From Mesorhizobium prunaredense (GTDB lineage: Bacteria > Pseudomonadota > Alphaproteobacteria > Rhizobiales > Rhizobiaceae): 64,000 nucleotides of DNA. Shown one piece after another: positions 1 to 10,060 of this stretch. The notes below the pieces were generated by a model that saw nothing but the letters and a program-made list of their open reading frames with translations, made no database searches and was not told the DNA's origin. The stretch's first letter is position 1; each line of letters opens with the position of its first letter. Position numbers and translations under genes: made by a program. The DNA is taken from assembly GCF_900156895.1 (NCBI RefSeq), contig NZ_FTPD01000001.1, positions 347,352 to 411,351 on the forward strand, written 5' to 3'.

Positions 1-227
1 GGTGTTGTGATCGCCAGGTTCAAGCCGGGAAATGGAAAGTCAGACATCTTTTTTCTCAGGTCTCCAATGCTTCCAGCTTGGGGAATGCGAATGTCTTTGA
101 ATGCCAGCTGAGGCGGGTATGGTTTCGATGCTGGTGGTAGTGGCGGCCGGACGATTGCTCTGGGTCGGCTGGCATTCGCGTAACTCCTGTCCGACGTTGG
201 ACCGGGAAACGCCGCGTTCTCTATCGA

Positions 228-1334
228 TCAACCATAAGATGCCACTGGAGAGCCAAAGCAGGATTCCTGCGGAACAACTCCCAGACCAGGCCCGCTCGGA
301 AGCCTGATGTGTCCTTCTTCAATGGACACTCCGTTCTTCTCGTCATAGTGGCCTTCGATATACGGAGCCGCGATCCAGACGCCCTCGTTCAGGCGCGGAC
401 TGACAGTCGCACCGATTTGAACACAAGCGGCGGCGAGGATGTCGCCGCCCCACCCATCGTCGCAAGTGTGGGGCATTGAACGTGCCTCGCAAAGATCACG
501 CACCGTTGCCATTGCATGGAGACCACCAATGCGGGTCACCTTCATCCCGAAGCCGTCGCATACTCCCTCTCCAATCGCACGGATCACAGCGGAAAGGTCC
601 TCTGTATTTTCGTCGAGATATACAGCGTGGTGCAGTTGATTGCGGATGGCCTTGATCTCTTCGAACGTATTGCAAGGCTGTTCCAAAATGAGCGGAACAT
701 CGAGGCACTCGCGACTGAGCCGGAGCGTGTCGCGGGCAGTCAGGGATCGGTTGGCATCGGCTGCGAGCCGGACGCGATCCCCGACACGCTCCCAGACCTT
801 GCGCACCACGGCAATGTCGATCTCAACCGGTCGCCCGCCGATCTTGATCTGGAGGCGCGGATAGCCTTCCGCAACACGCTCCGCCGCAATACGCGCAACC
901 TCATCGGGCTCGCCTATGCCCAACGCATAATATGACGGAACCCGTTCGGTCACGGCGCCGCCAAGAAGATCGGCGACGCGCATGCCAAACTGCTTGCCCA
1001 TGATGTCGTATGCCGCCATATCCACGGCTGCCTTGGCATATCGGTGGCCATTCAGGAGGCCATCCATCCGGCGTCGAAGGGCTACTGGCTGAAGCGGGTC
1101 GGCTCCGATCAGTCCCTGAGCCATCTCGTCCAGTGCAGCACGGGCACCTTTAGCATGCTGCGGCTGGTAGGTCGTGCCCAAGGGGCAGGTTTCGCCCCAA
1201 CCGATGAGACCATTGTCGATCACGACCTTAACGATCGTGGTATCGAGCGCATACACCTTGACGCCGCCCATCGTGTAGGGGCCGTTCTTGACCGGCAGAT
1301 CATGCGCGAAGACGTGAACTTCCTTGATTTTCAT
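228..1334 (-). CDS. hpbD: 4-hydroxyproline betaine 2-epimerase-like enolase superfamily enzyme
   Basis: A 368-residue mandelate racemase/muconate lactonizing enzyme. The visible active site is the two-lysine 2-epimerase type: K164 (LQIKIG), metal ligands D193, E218 (LEQP) and D241, and K265 (GMKV). The whole protein closely resembles the Pelagibaca 4R-hydroxyproline betaine 2-epimerase HpbD as I remember it, including PHTCDD and the N-terminal LPVKNGPY loop. The expected reaction is epimerisation at C2 of hydroxyproline or proline betaine. It is the last gene of the minus-strand operon gntR-dapA-ALDH-FAD oxidase-hpbD, whose other members fit the downstream steps. The start is ATG 1334, where homology begins, rather than the in-frame codons further upstream. 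A cis-3-hydroxyproline dehydratase role is the main alternative. Confidence 0.82.
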   Translation of the reverse strand: MKIKEVHVFAHDLPVKNGPYTMGGVKVYALDTTIVKVVIDNGLIGWGETCPLGTTYQPQHAKGARAALDEMAQGLIGADPLQPVALRRRMDGLLNGHRYAKAAVDMAAYDIMGKQFGMRVADLLGGAVTERVPSYYALGIGEPDEVARIAAERVAEGYPRLQIKIGGRPVEIDIAVVRKVWERVGDRVRLAADANRSLTARDTLRLSRECLDVPLILEQPCNTFEEIKAIRNQLHHAVYLDENTEDLSAVIRAIGEGVCDGFGMKVTRIGGLHAMATVRDLCEARSMPHTCDDGWGGDILAAACVQIGATVSPRLNEGVWIAAPYIEGHYDEKNGVSIEEGHIRLPSGPGLGVVPQESCFGSPVASYG

Positions 1335-1429
1335 GTCGTTCCAATCTGAAGGTAATAATTTTTTGCGGGGCAAAACGTGCGAACGTCGGTTAGACAGTCG
1401 GCCCGGCAAGGTTAGTGATTTCGGTACGG

Positions 1430-2776
1430 CTATTCCTCACGCGCTTTCCACTCTTTCCAACGGAAATAGAGGTTCGCGCCAATCTCGGCGAAAGGCGATG
1501 GTACGAGCTTCGATGGTTGTGGTTCAGCCAAGAAATGCGCGGAAATTTTCGAAGGCCGGTTCAACAACGTGTCGGCCGCGGCGATGCCGGTTAGCGTACT
1601 GCGCACAGTTCCCAGGCCGTTGCAGCAGCAAGCCGCGAAAAGGCCCGGCTCAAGTTCGCGCATCACCGAAACGCCGTTCCAGGTCAGGCAGAGGTGTCCA
1701 GCCCAACTGTATTCCATCGGAACATCGGCGATCGCGGGAAAGCGGTCGGCGAATTTTCGCCGATGAACCTTTGCCGCACGGGCGACCGCTGACTTCGACG
1801 GCACCATCCCAGGCAGATAGCTGGCGCAGGTCCGGGTGATGATGCGGTTTCCGCCCTGTGCCGTATCGATGCGTCTCATCGTTGTCCCCATCGGGTCGGA
1901 CGGGGTAATGCCCCAACGAGGCTGCCCTCCCAGCCTGGAAAGGGCTCCAGCGTCGAGCTCGACAGTCATCGAGGCGTACAGGAAAACGTGCATGAGGCGC
2001 TTGCGTGCGAAGCCGAAGCTCTCCAGGTGCCCGTTGTTGGCAAGAATGACCTTCGCCGCGGCGACACGGCCATTGGGCGTTGTAAGTATCCAATCTTGGT
2101 TCACTCTTGCAAGCTTTGAGACAGGGGATCTCTCAAACACGAACACGCCGTCGCGTCGAAGGCCTATACCAAGCGACCGGATATACCCCGCCGGCTGGAT
2201 CATCACTGTTCCGGGCGTGTAAAGGCCAGATGTGTAGTGGCGACTTCCCGTTACGTCTTGCATCGCCTTGCCATCGAGCATCTCGCTGGCTTCGCCCAAT
2301 TCAGTGAGGTGTTTCGCATAACTTGCGTTGAGGTTGCGCGCTGTCTCGCTGGCTGCGCCGTTGATCTTGCCCGCTGGATCGAAATAGGCGGCGTCGATTC
2401 CATACTCTTCGACGCACTCCTTCGCGAAGGAAATGGCCGCGCGATTCAGCGCGATCATTTGCTTGTCGTCCTCGACACCCTTTCCGGCATAGTCATCGGA
2501 CTGCACATCGTGAGGCAGGTCGATCATGAAGCCTGAGTTGCGGCCGGAAGCGCCTTCGGCGAGACCGCTGGCCTCAAGAACCGCGATACGAAGATTCGCG
2601 TCTTGTTGGCGCAGACGTTTGGCGGCTGAAAGACCAGCGAAGCCGCCGCCAACTATGGCGACATCGACACGGATGTCGCCTTCAAGGGGCTCAGAACAGG
2701 GTTGGGCTGGGAGGATGGCGTTCCAGGCTGCCGGCCCCTGTTGGACCGGCAGCCTTTCAGCCTTGTGGACGTTCAC
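1430..2776 (-). CDS. FAD-dependent amine/D-amino acid oxidase (DAO/PuuB family)
   Basis: A 448-residue soluble flavoprotein of the DadA/gamma-glutamylputrescine oxidase family. The ADP-binding fold [14 protein letters not shown] lies near residues 38-51, followed by ASGRNSGF, typical of the PuuB/OrdL branch. There is no signal peptide. Its start overlaps the end of the aldehyde dehydrogenase gene by an ATGA, so the two are translationally coupled. Beside an epimerase, a DapA-like deaminase and an ALDH it most simply oxidises cis-4-hydroxy-D-proline, or an N-methylated derivative, to the pyrroline. That substrate is inferred from context. An N-methyl amino acid demethylase (sarcosine-oxidase-like) role is equally compatible with the fold. 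Confidence 0.8.
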   Translation of the reverse strand: MNVHKAERLPVQQGPAAWNAILPAQPCSEPLEGDIRVDVAIVGGGFAGLSAAKRLRQQDANLRIAVLEASGLAEGASGRNSGFMIDLPHDVQSDDYAGKGVEDDKQMIALNRAAISFAKECVEEYGIDAAYFDPAGKINGAASETARNLNASYAKHLTELGEASEMLDGKAMQDVTGSRHYTSGLYTPGTVMIQPAGYIRSLGIGLRRDGVFVFERSPVSKLARVNQDWILTTPNGRVAAAKVILANNGHLESFGFARKRLMHVFLYASMTVELDAGALSRLGGQPRWGITPSDPMGTTMRRIDTAQGGNRIITRTCASYLPGMVPSKSAVARAAKVHRRKFADRFPAIADVPMEYSWAGHLCLTWNGVSVMRELEPGLFAACCCNGLGTVRSTLTGIAAADTLLNRPSKISAHFLAEPQPSKLVPSPFAEIGANLYFRWKEWKAREE

Positions 2777-4278
2777 GCAACCGCCTCATCTGCGTCATCG
2801 GTGAGATCAAGCCAGATGGTCTTGATTCTGGTGTACTGGTCGTGGGCGTGGATGCCATTGTCGCGGCCGCCGAAGCCGGAAGACTTGAACCCTCCGAAGG
2901 GCGTGGTGATGTCTCCCTCGCCGAAGCTGTTGACGGTCACGGTGCCCGCCCGGATCGCACGTGCTCCCCTTATGGCTCGTTTCGCGTTCGATGTGTAGAT
3001 CGACGCACACAGTCCGTACTCTGTGTCGTTGGCAAGCGTAATGGCTTCATCGAAACTCTCGACAGTCAGCACCGTGAGGATCGGTCCGAAAATCTCTTCC
3101 CGCACGACCTTCGCGTCGCGGTCGCTGACGTCCAGGATCGTGGGTTCCACGAACCCACCCTTGGCCTTTCCGCCGAGCAGCACCTTCTGGCCCTTCTCGA
3201 GATAGGAGCAGACTTTTTCGAAGTGCGCCTTGGAAACCAGCGCACCCACCCGATTCTCGGGATTCAGCGGGTCGCCCATCGGCCACTCCCTGGCATGCGC
3301 GATAACCCGCTTGAGGAGTTCGTCCTTGATGCCGCGTTGAACGATGAGCCGCGAGGAGGCAGAGCAGTTTTGTCCCATATTCCAGAACGCGCCGTTCACG
3401 ACGTGGGCGGCGACGCGATCGATATTCTCCGCGTCGTCCAGCACGATGGCCGGGTTCTTGCCGCCCATTTCCAATGTCACTTCCTTGAGGTTCGACTCGG
3501 CCGAATAGCGCGGAAAGCGTCTTCCGGTCTCCGTCGAGCCCGTGAACGACACCATATCCACATCCATGTGTCGCCCAAGCGGCTCCCCGACTTCGGAGCC
3601 ACCGCCCGGCAGCACGTTGAAGACGCCGGAGGGGATACCCGCCTCCATCGCAAGCTCGGCGACACGCAGCGCGGTCAAGGTCGTTTCCTTGGCCGGCTTG
3701 ACGATGATCGAATTGCCCGCGGCGAGTGCCGGTCCGATCTTCCAGGCCAGCATCAGCAGCGGGAAATTCCAGGGCAGGACCAGGCCCACGACGCCGACGG
3801 GTTCGCGGACGACCATCGCAATGTGGTTGTCGGAGGCCGGCGCCACCTGATCGTAGATCTTGTCGATCAATTCTGCATGCCAGGCAAGGCAGTGGATGGT
3901 TTCAGGCACATCGACGTTCTCGCAATCGTAGATCGTCTTGCCGCTGTCGAGGCTTTCCAGAACGGCCAGTTCATGGGCGTTGCGCTTCATGAGCTTGGTG
4001 AGACGGATGAGGGCTTCCTTACGCGCCGATGGATGAAGGCGCGACCAGCGACCGTCCTCGAACGCGTCGCGCGCCTTTTGTACGGCAAAGGCTGCGTCCT
4101 CAGGACCGCAGGAGGCAACCTTCGCAAGCACCTTGCCCGTCGCCGGATTGATCGTTTCGAATGTTTTCCCAGAGATTGCCGGTCTGAAGCTGCCGCCGAT
4201 GAATGCCTGTGTCGGAAACTCCAACTTGGCAGCAATCGCCACATATTCCTCGTGTGTCAGAAGATTGCCCATGCTCAT
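2773..4278 (-). CDS. NAD(P)-dependent aldehyde dehydrogenase
   Basis: A 501-residue ALDH of the PuuC/betaine-aldehyde-dehydrogenase type, of normal length. Visible motifs are PWNFP (169-173), the general base E270 in LEMGGKNP, the catalytic C305 in MGQNCSASSR, and EEIFGP toward the C-terminus. It overlaps the upstream dapA-like gene and the downstream FAD oxidase gene by ATGA at both ends, so it is in the middle of a tightly coupled operon. If the operon degrades hydroxyproline, its substrate would be 2-oxoglutarate semialdehyde. Sequence alone places it closer to omega-aminoaldehyde dehydrogenases, so the substrate is an inference. Confidence 0.9.
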   Translation of the reverse strand: MSMGNLLTHEEYVAIAAKLEFPTQAFIGGSFRPAISGKTFETINPATGKVLAKVASCGPEDAAFAVQKARDAFEDGRWSRLHPSARKEALIRLTKLMKRNAHELAVLESLDSGKTIYDCENVDVPETIHCLAWHAELIDKIYDQVAPASDNHIAMVVREPVGVVGLVLPWNFPLLMLAWKIGPALAAGNSIIVKPAKETTLTALRVAELAMEAGIPSGVFNVLPGGGSEVGEPLGRHMDVDMVSFTGSTETGRRFPRYSAESNLKEVTLEMGGKNPAIVLDDAENIDRVAAHVVNGAFWNMGQNCSASSRLIVQRGIKDELLKRVIAHAREWPMGDPLNPENRVGALVSKAHFEKVCSYLEKGQKVLLGGKAKGGFVEPTILDVSDRDAKVVREEIFGPILTVLTVESFDEAITLANDTEYGLCASIYTSNAKRAIRGARAIRAGTVTVNSFGEGDITTPFGGFKSSGFGGRDNGIHAHDQYTRIKTIWLDLTDDADEAVA

Positions 4279-5180
4279 GCCTCCGCTTCAATTTCCGCAA
4301 TCGTGCGCTTCAGGACCCGGACGACCTGTTCCAGCTGGCGCATATCGTCCTTGTTCAATCCCTTTAGTGGGGGTCGTGGGGGGCCGGCATGGAATCCAGC
4401 CATTTCACAGCCGTACTTGATGCATTGAATGAATTTTCCCCCCTGCTCCAGCACGCGCATCAGAGGCATTAGCGCGGACATGATCCGGCGCCCTTTGGCG
4501 AAATCACCCTCGACCGCGCATGCGCGGTAAAGCGCGCCATGTTCCTTCGGCAGGAAGTTCGAGCCCCCGCAGACCCAACTGCGCGCACCCCATGCAAAGA
4601 ACTCCAAGGCCTGGTCGTCCATTCCGCAGGACATCTGGATGTGCGGGTAGTCGCGGGCGAGCAGATGTACCCGGTTGATGTCGCCGGAGCTTTCCTTGAT
4701 GGCGCAGAAATTGCGGCTGCGGGCGACGCGGTCGAGGAAATCCTCGCCCATGTTGATCCCCATGCGGCCCGGGTAGTTATAGAGCATGATCGGGAGGTCC
4801 GCCGCCCGGTCGATCGCCAAGGCGTTGAGGGCGTTTTCGCGCTCCGTCGGCACCGAATAGGGCGGCGATCCGGCGAGAATGGCCGAAGCGCCGATCTTGG
4901 CCGCCGTCTCGGCCATCAGGATCGAGTCCTGCAGCCGGATAGCGACTGTGCCTATGGTAAGAGACACGCGATCGCCAATGACTTCCTTGGCGAACTTCGC
5001 CATTTCGACGCGTTCGTCCATCGACTGCGCATAGTATTCGCCCGTCGAACCGCCGCTGATGATGCCGTGCACACCTGAAGCTATCAGGTGCTCAACGATT
5101 TTGGCGAACGCATCGCGATCGATTGAACCGTCGTCACGATGTGGCGTGATGACGGGAGTGTATATCCCCTCGAATTTCAT
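4275..5180 (-). CDS. DapA/NanA-family lyase, likely pyrroline-4-hydroxy-2-carboxylate deaminase
   Basis: A 301-residue class I aldolase-fold protein. The Schiff-base lysine K162 sits in AIKESSGD, the catalytic tyrosine Y134 in YNYPGR, and the carboxylate-binding loop is GGSTGEYY (43-50). The GEYY form of this loop is what I associate with hydroxyproline-pathway members (HypD/LhpC) rather than true dihydrodipicolinate synthase. That enzyme turns 1-pyrroline-4-hydroxy-2-carboxylate into 2-oxoglutarate semialdehyde and ammonia, which fits the neighbouring oxidase and ALDH. The start is ATG 5180, preceded by GAGGAG. A sugar-acid lyase role (such as KdgD) is the alternative. Confidence 0.8.
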   Translation of the reverse strand: MKFEGIYTPVITPHRDDGSIDRDAFAKIVEHLIASGVHGIISGGSTGEYYAQSMDERVEMAKFAKEVIGDRVSLTIGTVAIRLQDSILMAETAAKIGASAILAGSPPYSVPTERENALNALAIDRAADLPIMLYNYPGRMGINMGEDFLDRVARSRNFCAIKESSGDINRVHLLARDYPHIQMSCGMDDQALEFFAWGARSWVCGGSNFLPKEHGALYRACAVEGDFAKGRRIMSALMPLMRVLEQGGKFIQCIKYGCEMAGFHAGPPRPPLKGLNKDDMRQLEQVVRVLKRTIAEIEAEA

Positions 5181-5190
5181 CAAATTCTCC

Positions 5191-5898
5191 TCAACCTATA
5201 CTGTCAGGCACCCGTCCCAGTGGAACGAAAAAGGTTGCCGGCGCGACGAAGCTCTCGATCTGAGCGCGGGACAGTTCCCAGTGCGCTATCGATAGCTCGG
5301 CGCAGCCTTCTGCATCCCCCGCGTCAATAAGCTCGATGAACTGATCGTGCTGTTGAACGGCTGTCGCCCGTTGGGCGGCCAGGTCGGCATTTCGCGGGCT
5401 GTAGAACGTCATCCCGATGCGCGTGTGATCAATTAGCAATCGCTTCAGGCTGGGCATCAGAAATTCGTTGTCTGCCATCTCGCCCATGATCGAGTGGAAG
5501 CGCTCATTGGTCAGCGCGCGTTGCTCGGTGTCACCATCCCGGATAGCGGCGCGAAACAGAAGCTGCGTGTCCTTCAGCCGCATGATCTGTGGCGGGGTCG
5601 CATTTTGGGCAGCCAGCCGGCCGACTGCTGCGTAGACCATCGGCGCCGCGATGAAAAAATTCCTTAGCGTCTTGTGGTTCATCGGGACGACCTGAGCGCC
5701 GCGATTCTCGTGGAGAACCACGTAGCCTTCTCCTGCAAGTTGCCGGAGCATTTCGCGCACCGGAGGGCGGGACATGCCATACGACTCGGCGATCTCGGTC
5801 TCGTCGAGATAGCTCCCTGGCTCCAGCTTCTCTGTCAGAATGCGGCGACGCAGATCCTCCAAGCAATTGCTTTTGTTTCGTTTAGCGTCACCGGGCAT
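5191..5898 (-). CDS. GntR-family (FadR/FCD) transcriptional regulator
   Basis: A 235-residue regulator. The N-terminal winged helix covers residues 10-75 (TEIAESYGMSRPPVREMLRQL) and is followed by an all-helical FCD ligand domain; an FHSIMGEMADNEFL stretch fits its metal/ligand site. It lies 10 bases upstream of the dapA-like gene, as the first gene of the hydroxyproline-betaine operon, and is divergent from proV across 124 bases. Control of both its own operon and the importer by a hydroxyproline-type ligand is the natural inference. Confidence 0.88.
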   Translation of the reverse strand: MPGDAKRNKSNCLEDLRRRILTEKLEPGSYLDETEIAESYGMSRPPVREMLRQLAGEGYVVLHENRGAQVVPMNHKTLRNFFIAAPMVYAAVGRLAAQNATPPQIMRLKDTQLLFRAAIRDGDTEQRALTNERFHSIMGEMADNEFLMPSLKRLLIDHTRIGMTFYSPRNADLAAQRATAVQQHDQFIELIDAGDAEGCAELSIAHWELSRAQIESFVAPATFFVPLGRVPDSIG

Positions 5899-6022
5899 GG
5901 ATGATCCTCACAAGGGTTTCGTCCTGCGATCTAGCATCACAATCTTTGTAGCGCTTCATAATACATATTGTCTATTCAGAAAATTTATGTTGTAAGAAAA
6001 AAACGACATAAGGGGACAGCGA
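5899..6022. promoter_or_regulatory. Divergent promoter region gntR / proV
   Basis: A 124-base AT-rich intergenic segment between two divergent genes. It holds a short palindrome ACAA-TCT-TTGT (5939-5949) and a degenerate one, ATACATATTGTCTAT, at about 5961-5975, either of which could bind the GntR protein. An AAGGGGA ribosome binding site precedes the proV ATG. I cannot define -10/-35 boxes with confidence. Confidence 0.4.
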
Positions 6023-7111
6023 ATGGATATCCAGGGTGAAGAGCCCGTCATTCGATGCGATGGCGTCTGGAAGGTATTCGGCGCCAAGGCCAAGGAGGCA
6101 ATCCGCGCTGTCAAGGCTGGAGAGCTGAACAAAGCTCAAATCCGCGACAAGCTCGACTGCGTCGTTGGGGTCAGTGACGCCACCTTCAGCGTCGGCCGCG
6201 GTGAGATATTCTGCATCATGGGGCTGTCGGGATCGGGGAAGTCGACCCTGATCCGACACATCAACCGATTGATCGAGCCTACTGACGGTGCGATTTACAT
6301 TGAAGGCCGAAACGTCAACGCCATGAGCGCGACGGAATTGCGTCGGATCCGCGCCGAAACCATCGGCATGGTTTTCCAAAACATGGCCTTGATGCCCCAC
6401 CGCAACGTTCGGGACAACGTAGCGTTCGCCCTGGAGGTGAGAGGCATCGCTGAAGACAAGCGCCGTGCGGTTGCCCGGCAGGCTATCGAGGCGGTGGAGC
6501 TCACCGGGTGGGACCTCAAGTATCCAGATGAGCTTTCCGGCGGCATGCAACAGCGCGTAGGCCTGGCGCGCGCCATAGCAGCCAATCCGTCGATCCTGCT
6601 GATGGACGAACCGTTCTCCGCGCTCGATCCGCTTATCCGCCACCAGTTGCAGGGCACCTTCATGGAGCTCTCCGCCGAACTCCATAAGACCACCGTATTC
6701 ATCACGCATGATCTATCCGAGGCGATCCGCATCGGCGACCGCATCGCCATCATGAAGGACGGCGTTCTGGTGCAGATCGGGACGCCGGAGGAGATCGTCA
6801 CAAACCCCGTGGACGATTATGTCGCGCAGTTCGTCGGCGGCATCTCCAAACTCGATCTTGTCACCGCCGCCAAGGTGATGTTGCCACTTGAGCAATACCG
6901 ACAGACGAACGGCTCGACCGATACCGCAAATTGGCCAGTCGCCCGGCCCGACGACAAGCTCAACACATTGGTAAACCTGTCTATCGGAACCGCCCATCCC
7001 ATCCTGGTGCGAGACGGCGACGTCGTTGCCGGTGTCGTGACCAAGGACGCTTTGCTGCGGGGCATTCAAGGCCGGGACCACGCCGGCCCGGCTAAACGGG
7101 AGATCAATTGA
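6023..7111 (+). CDS. proV: Glycine betaine/proline betaine ABC transporter ATP-binding protein
   Basis: A 362-residue ABC ATPase of the ProV/OpuA type. Walker A is GLSGSGKST, the signature LSGGMQQ, Walker B ILLMDEP, the H-loop ITHD. The C-terminal extension (about residues 275-362) resembles the tandem CBS domains of ProV but is short. The N-terminal [10 protein letters not shown] is typical of the betaine subfamily. It is the first gene of proVWX, and its stop overlaps the proW start by one base (TGATG). It energises uptake of betaines across the inner membrane. Proximity to the hydroxyproline-betaine operon suggests the substrate is a catabolic betaine rather than only an osmolyte. Confidence 0.93.
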   Translation: MDIQGEEPVIRCDGVWKVFGAKAKEAIRAVKAGELNKAQIRDKLDCVVGVSDATFSVGRGEIFCIMGLSGSGKSTLIRHINRLIEPTDGAIYIEGRNVNAMSATELRRIRAETIGMVFQNMALMPHRNVRDNVAFALEVRGIAEDKRRAVARQAIEAVELTGWDLKYPDELSGGMQQRVGLARAIAANPSILLMDEPFSALDPLIRHQLQGTFMELSAELHKTTVFITHDLSEAIRIGDRIAIMKDGVLVQIGTPEEIVTNPVDDYVAQFVGGISKLDLVTAAKVMLPLEQYRQTNGSTDTANWPVARPDDKLNTLVNLSIGTAHPILVRDGDVVAGVVTKDALLRGIQGRDHAGPAKREIN

Positions 7112-8052
7112 TGGCCGACGAAAAGACCTCCAACTGGCTGAACCCGTTCGAGAGCGTCGATCTAAAAATCGCCGATCATTCCGACGGCATAAAGCAATGG
7201 GCGATCGAAAACCGCGAAGCAATCCAGCCCTTCAAAATCTTCCTCGATGGCGTAATTCAAGGCATCGAACGGGCTTTTCTGGCGACTCCGCCGCTCGTCA
7301 TGCTCGCTATCATCGTGTTGATCGCCTGGCAGGCCGCGGGACGCCGGACCGCCATCTACGTCGCAGTCGCTCTGACTGTCCTCGGGTTTCTCTCGCCAGA
7401 AGCGTGGTCACTGGCGATGACGACGCTGGCTATCGTGATGGCTGCGGTGATCCTCTGCGTGATCATCGGGCTTCCTGTGGGAATCTTCGCAGGCAAGAGC
7501 GATCGTTTCGAAGCTGTACTTCGGCCTCTCCTGGACACGATGCAGACCATTCCAGCGTTCGTCTACCTGGTTCCCGTCGTCATGCTTATTGGAATTGGCA
7601 ATGTCTCGGGCGTCCTGGTTACGGTCATATTCGCGCTCGCCCCGTTGATCAGGCTCACCTCGCTAGGCATCCGCACTGTAAATCCAAGCGTCGTCGAAGC
7701 GGCCCGCGCCTTCGGTGCCTCACCGTCACAGATCATGTTCAAGGTCGAGCTGCCGATGGCCACGCCGACCATTTTCGCGGGCCTCAATCAGACCATCATG
7801 CTGTCGCTGTCGATGGTGGTCATCGCGTCGATGATCTCGGTCCGCGGCCTTGGCAACGAAGTGCTGCGCGCCATGGGACGACTGGATGCCGGCAAGGCCA
7901 TCGTCGGCGGGCTTGGCATCGTGATTCTGGCGATAGTCCTCGATCGCATCACCCAGGGCTTGAATCAGTCGAGGCGCGAAAGAGGCCATCGCCACTGGTG
8001 GCAGAGCGGGCCTATCGGGCTGATCACCAACCTGTTTCACAAGCACGCCTGA
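7111..8052 (+). CDS. proW: Glycine betaine/proline betaine ABC transporter permease
   Basis: A 313-residue inner membrane permease of the ProW/BPD type. A long cytoplasmic/amphipathic N-terminus (about 70 residues) precedes five or six hydrophobic segments. The ATPase-contacting EAA loop is visible as [20 protein letters not shown]. The start is ATG 7111, which uses the last base of the proV stop; an in-frame TTG lies one codon upstream. It forms the translocation channel with proV and proX products. Confidence 0.93.
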   Translation: MADEKTSNWLNPFESVDLKIADHSDGIKQWAIENREAIQPFKIFLDGVIQGIERAFLATPPLVMLAIIVLIAWQAAGRRTAIYVAVALTVLGFLSPEAWSLAMTTLAIVMAAVILCVIIGLPVGIFAGKSDRFEAVLRPLLDTMQTIPAFVYLVPVVMLIGIGNVSGVLVTVIFALAPLIRLTSLGIRTVNPSVVEAARAFGASPSQIMFKVELPMATPTIFAGLNQTIMLSLSMVVIASMISVRGLGNEVLRAMGRLDAGKAIVGGLGIVILAIVLDRITQGLNQSRRERGHRHWWQSGPIGLITNLFHKHA

Positions 8053-8089
8053 CGCGAACCAATTTCACATGCAACAAGGGAGAAAGCGC

Positions 8090-9076
8090 ATGAAACTCTT
8101 TTCTGTGACTACAGCGATCGTCCTATCGCTTACCGCAAGTCCACTCTTTGCCAAGGACAAGCCAGGCGAAGGCGTTACCGTCCGGCCGGTGATACAACCA
8201 GCGATCGAGGAAATGTTCCAGGCGCGGATCATCTTCCGCGCGCTCCAGGACCTTGGCTATGCCGTTGCCGAACCGCAGGAGGTCATCGCCCAGACCGCGC
8301 ATCTCGCCGTTGGCACGGGTGACGCCGATTTTTTCACCGACAGCTGGGATCAGCTGCATGAAGCATTCTTCAAAGAAGCGGGTGGACCGGAGAAGATAAA
8401 CAAAGTAGGCACCTTGGTCGAAGGCGCCCTCCAGGGCTATCTGGTCGACAAGAAGAGCTACGACGCCGGGGTCAAGAATCTGGGCGACCTCAAAGACCCC
8501 AAGATCGCTGCTATGTTCGACGAGGAAGGCGATGGCAAGGCCGACCTCGCCGGCTGCGTGCCCGGCTGGGGATGCGAACGCGTGATCGAGCATCAATTGA
8601 CCGAGTATAAGCTTCGTGACACGGTCACCCACAATCAGGGCGAATACAACGCGATCATCGCCGATACGATCGCACGCGCCAAGAACGCTAAGTCCGTCCT
8701 CTACTACACATGGACGCCCTATTGGGTCTCGGGCGCGCTGGTTCCTGGCAAGGACGTGGAATGGCTGAGCGTGCCTTACACTTCCCTGCCCGATGGTGCC
8801 AAAGCGAACACCGAGTTTGATGGCAAGAATCTGGGCTTCGCGGTGGACAGCCTGCGGATTGTTGCTCGCAACGATTTCCTTAAGGCCAATCCGGCGGCGG
8901 CCAAGCTGTTTGAGCTCGCGAAGATCGACATCAAAGACATCTCGGCTGAGAACAAATTGATCGCCGACGGTGAAAAGAACTCCGTCGACATCGACAAGCA
9001 TGTCGAGACCTGGATCGCGGCCCACCGCGATGCATACGACGGCTGGCTCAAAGCGGCTCGCGAAACGGTGAAATAA
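8090..9076 (+). CDS. proX: Periplasmic betaine-binding protein
   Basis: A 328-residue ProX homologue. It begins with a cleavable signal peptide (MKLFSVTTAIVLSLTASPLFA). Motifs shared with E. coli ProX include GCVPGWGCE, with two cysteines able to form the same disulfide, VTHNQG, and YYTWTPYWVS with tryptophans that build the aromatic betaine cage. The start is ATG 8090, preceded by GGGAGAAAG. It is the last gene of proVWX and is followed by a strong hairpin. Confidence 0.94.
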   Translation: MKLFSVTTAIVLSLTASPLFAKDKPGEGVTVRPVIQPAIEEMFQARIIFRALQDLGYAVAEPQEVIAQTAHLAVGTGDADFFTDSWDQLHEAFFKEAGGPEKINKVGTLVEGALQGYLVDKKSYDAGVKNLGDLKDPKIAAMFDEEGDGKADLAGCVPGWGCERVIEHQLTEYKLRDTVTHNQGEYNAIIADTIARAKNAKSVLYYTWTPYWVSGALVPGKDVEWLSVPYTSLPDGAKANTEFDGKNLGFAVDSLRIVARNDFLKANPAAAKLFELAKIDIKDISAENKLIADGEKNSVDIDKHVETWIAAHRDAYDGWLKAARETVK

Positions 9077-9085
9077 TTGTCGACA

Positions 9086-9120
9086 GCGGGGCGCTCCAGG
9101 CAGCGCCCCGCAACTTATTT
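9086..9120 (+). terminator. Intrinsic terminator after proX
   Basis: A perfect 10-base-pair stem, GCGGGGCGCT (9086-9095) with AGCGCCCCGC (9102-9111), has a 6-base loop and is followed by AACTTATTTT. It sits 10 bases after the proX stop, ending the proVWX unit. Confidence 0.8.
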
Positions 9121-9325
9121 TGCCCCTCGCCCGCCGCCATAGGCGCGATCTCACCGCAGCAGCGAAATAGCCGTCTTGGCGGGGCGACATCATGGGCATC
9201 GAGCGCGGACCAGCGATTCGGAGCTCGTTCACCGGCTTGGCATGTCTAGAGCGATACAGGCCTACATCGCCATTCGCTCCGGGTAGCCAGGATTGACCCT
9301 AATTGAAATTGAGCAGGAAGAACTG

Positions 9326-10060
9326 ATGAGTTATTTCAGGGGAAAGACGGCCCTGGTGACAGGTGCCGCCGGCGGCATCGGAGCGGCGATCGTCAAACAG
9401 CTGCGAGCTGAAGGCGTCAGGGTCGCCGTCGCAGATCGCGACGTGGCGGGCGTGGACGCCGAGGCGCATTTGCCCGGCGACCTGCTTGATGCAAGCTATG
9501 CGGACAGTTTGTCCGCAGCCGCATTTGCGGCACTGGGCGGCCTGGACATCTTGGTCAACAACGCCGGCGTGATCACGCGGGGCTCGGTAGCCAACACAAC
9601 GGACGCCGACTGGGCCTTGTCGCTCGGCGTGAATGTAGAAGCGCCTTTTCGTGTGTGCCGGGGCGCCATTCCTATCATGGCGGATCGAGGTGGCGGCGCG
9701 ATCGTCAACGTGTCGTCATGCTGGGGCGTTCGGCCGGGTCCGAACCACGCCGTATACTGCATGACGAAGGCAGCCGTGGCCTCGTTGACCCAGTGCATGG
9801 GCATGGACCACGCCCATCAGAACATTCGGGTCAATGCCGTGTGCCCCAACGAGGTCAACACGCCGATGCTTCGAACAGGCTTTATCAAACGCGGCTTCGA
9901 CCCGGACACGGCGGTTGCCGAACTGGGAAAGACCGTTCCGATTGGCCGGATTGCGGAGCCGGAGGATATTGCTGCGGTGGTCCTGTTTCTTGCCTCCGAC
10001 GCCGCCCGCTATATGTGCGGCTCGCTGGTTGAGGTCAACGGCGGAAAGCCCGTGGGATGA
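9326..10060 (+). CDS. Short-chain dehydrogenase/reductase 1
   Basis: A 244-residue classical SDR. It shows the nucleotide motif TGAAGGIG near the N-terminus, NNAG, the catalytic Ser within VNVSSCWG, and the YCMTK (Tyr-x3-Lys) pair. The start at ATG 9326 follows GCAGGAAG. The gene overlaps the next SDR by ATGA and opens the operon SDR-SDR-MDR-enolase superfamily. Two SDRs in tandem beside an enolase-superfamily enzyme suggest stepwise oxidation of a hydroxylated acid or betaine. The substrate cannot be read from the sequence. Confidence 0.88.
   Translation: MSYFRGKTALVTGAAGGIGAAIVKQLRAEGVRVAVADRDVAGVDAEAHLPGDLLDASYADSLSAAAFAALGGLDILVNNAGVITRGSVANTTDADWALSLGVNVEAPFRVCRGAIPIMADRGGGAIVNVSSCWGVRPGPNHAVYCMTKAAVASLTQCMGMDHAHQNIRVNAVCPNEVNTPMLRTGFIKRGFDPDTAVAELGKTVPIGRIAEPEDIAAVVLFLASDAARYMCGSLVEVNGGKPVG

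Noticed and set aside
1..227. Small open frames at the left edge
   Set aside because: They lack ribosome binding sites and any recognisable pattern; the segment after the hpbD-like stop shows no supported gene.
2842..4428. A 528-codon plus-strand open frame
   Set aside because: It runs antisense to the aldehyde dehydrogenase gene, whose catalytic motifs are all on the minus strand; the frame is a GC-bias shadow.
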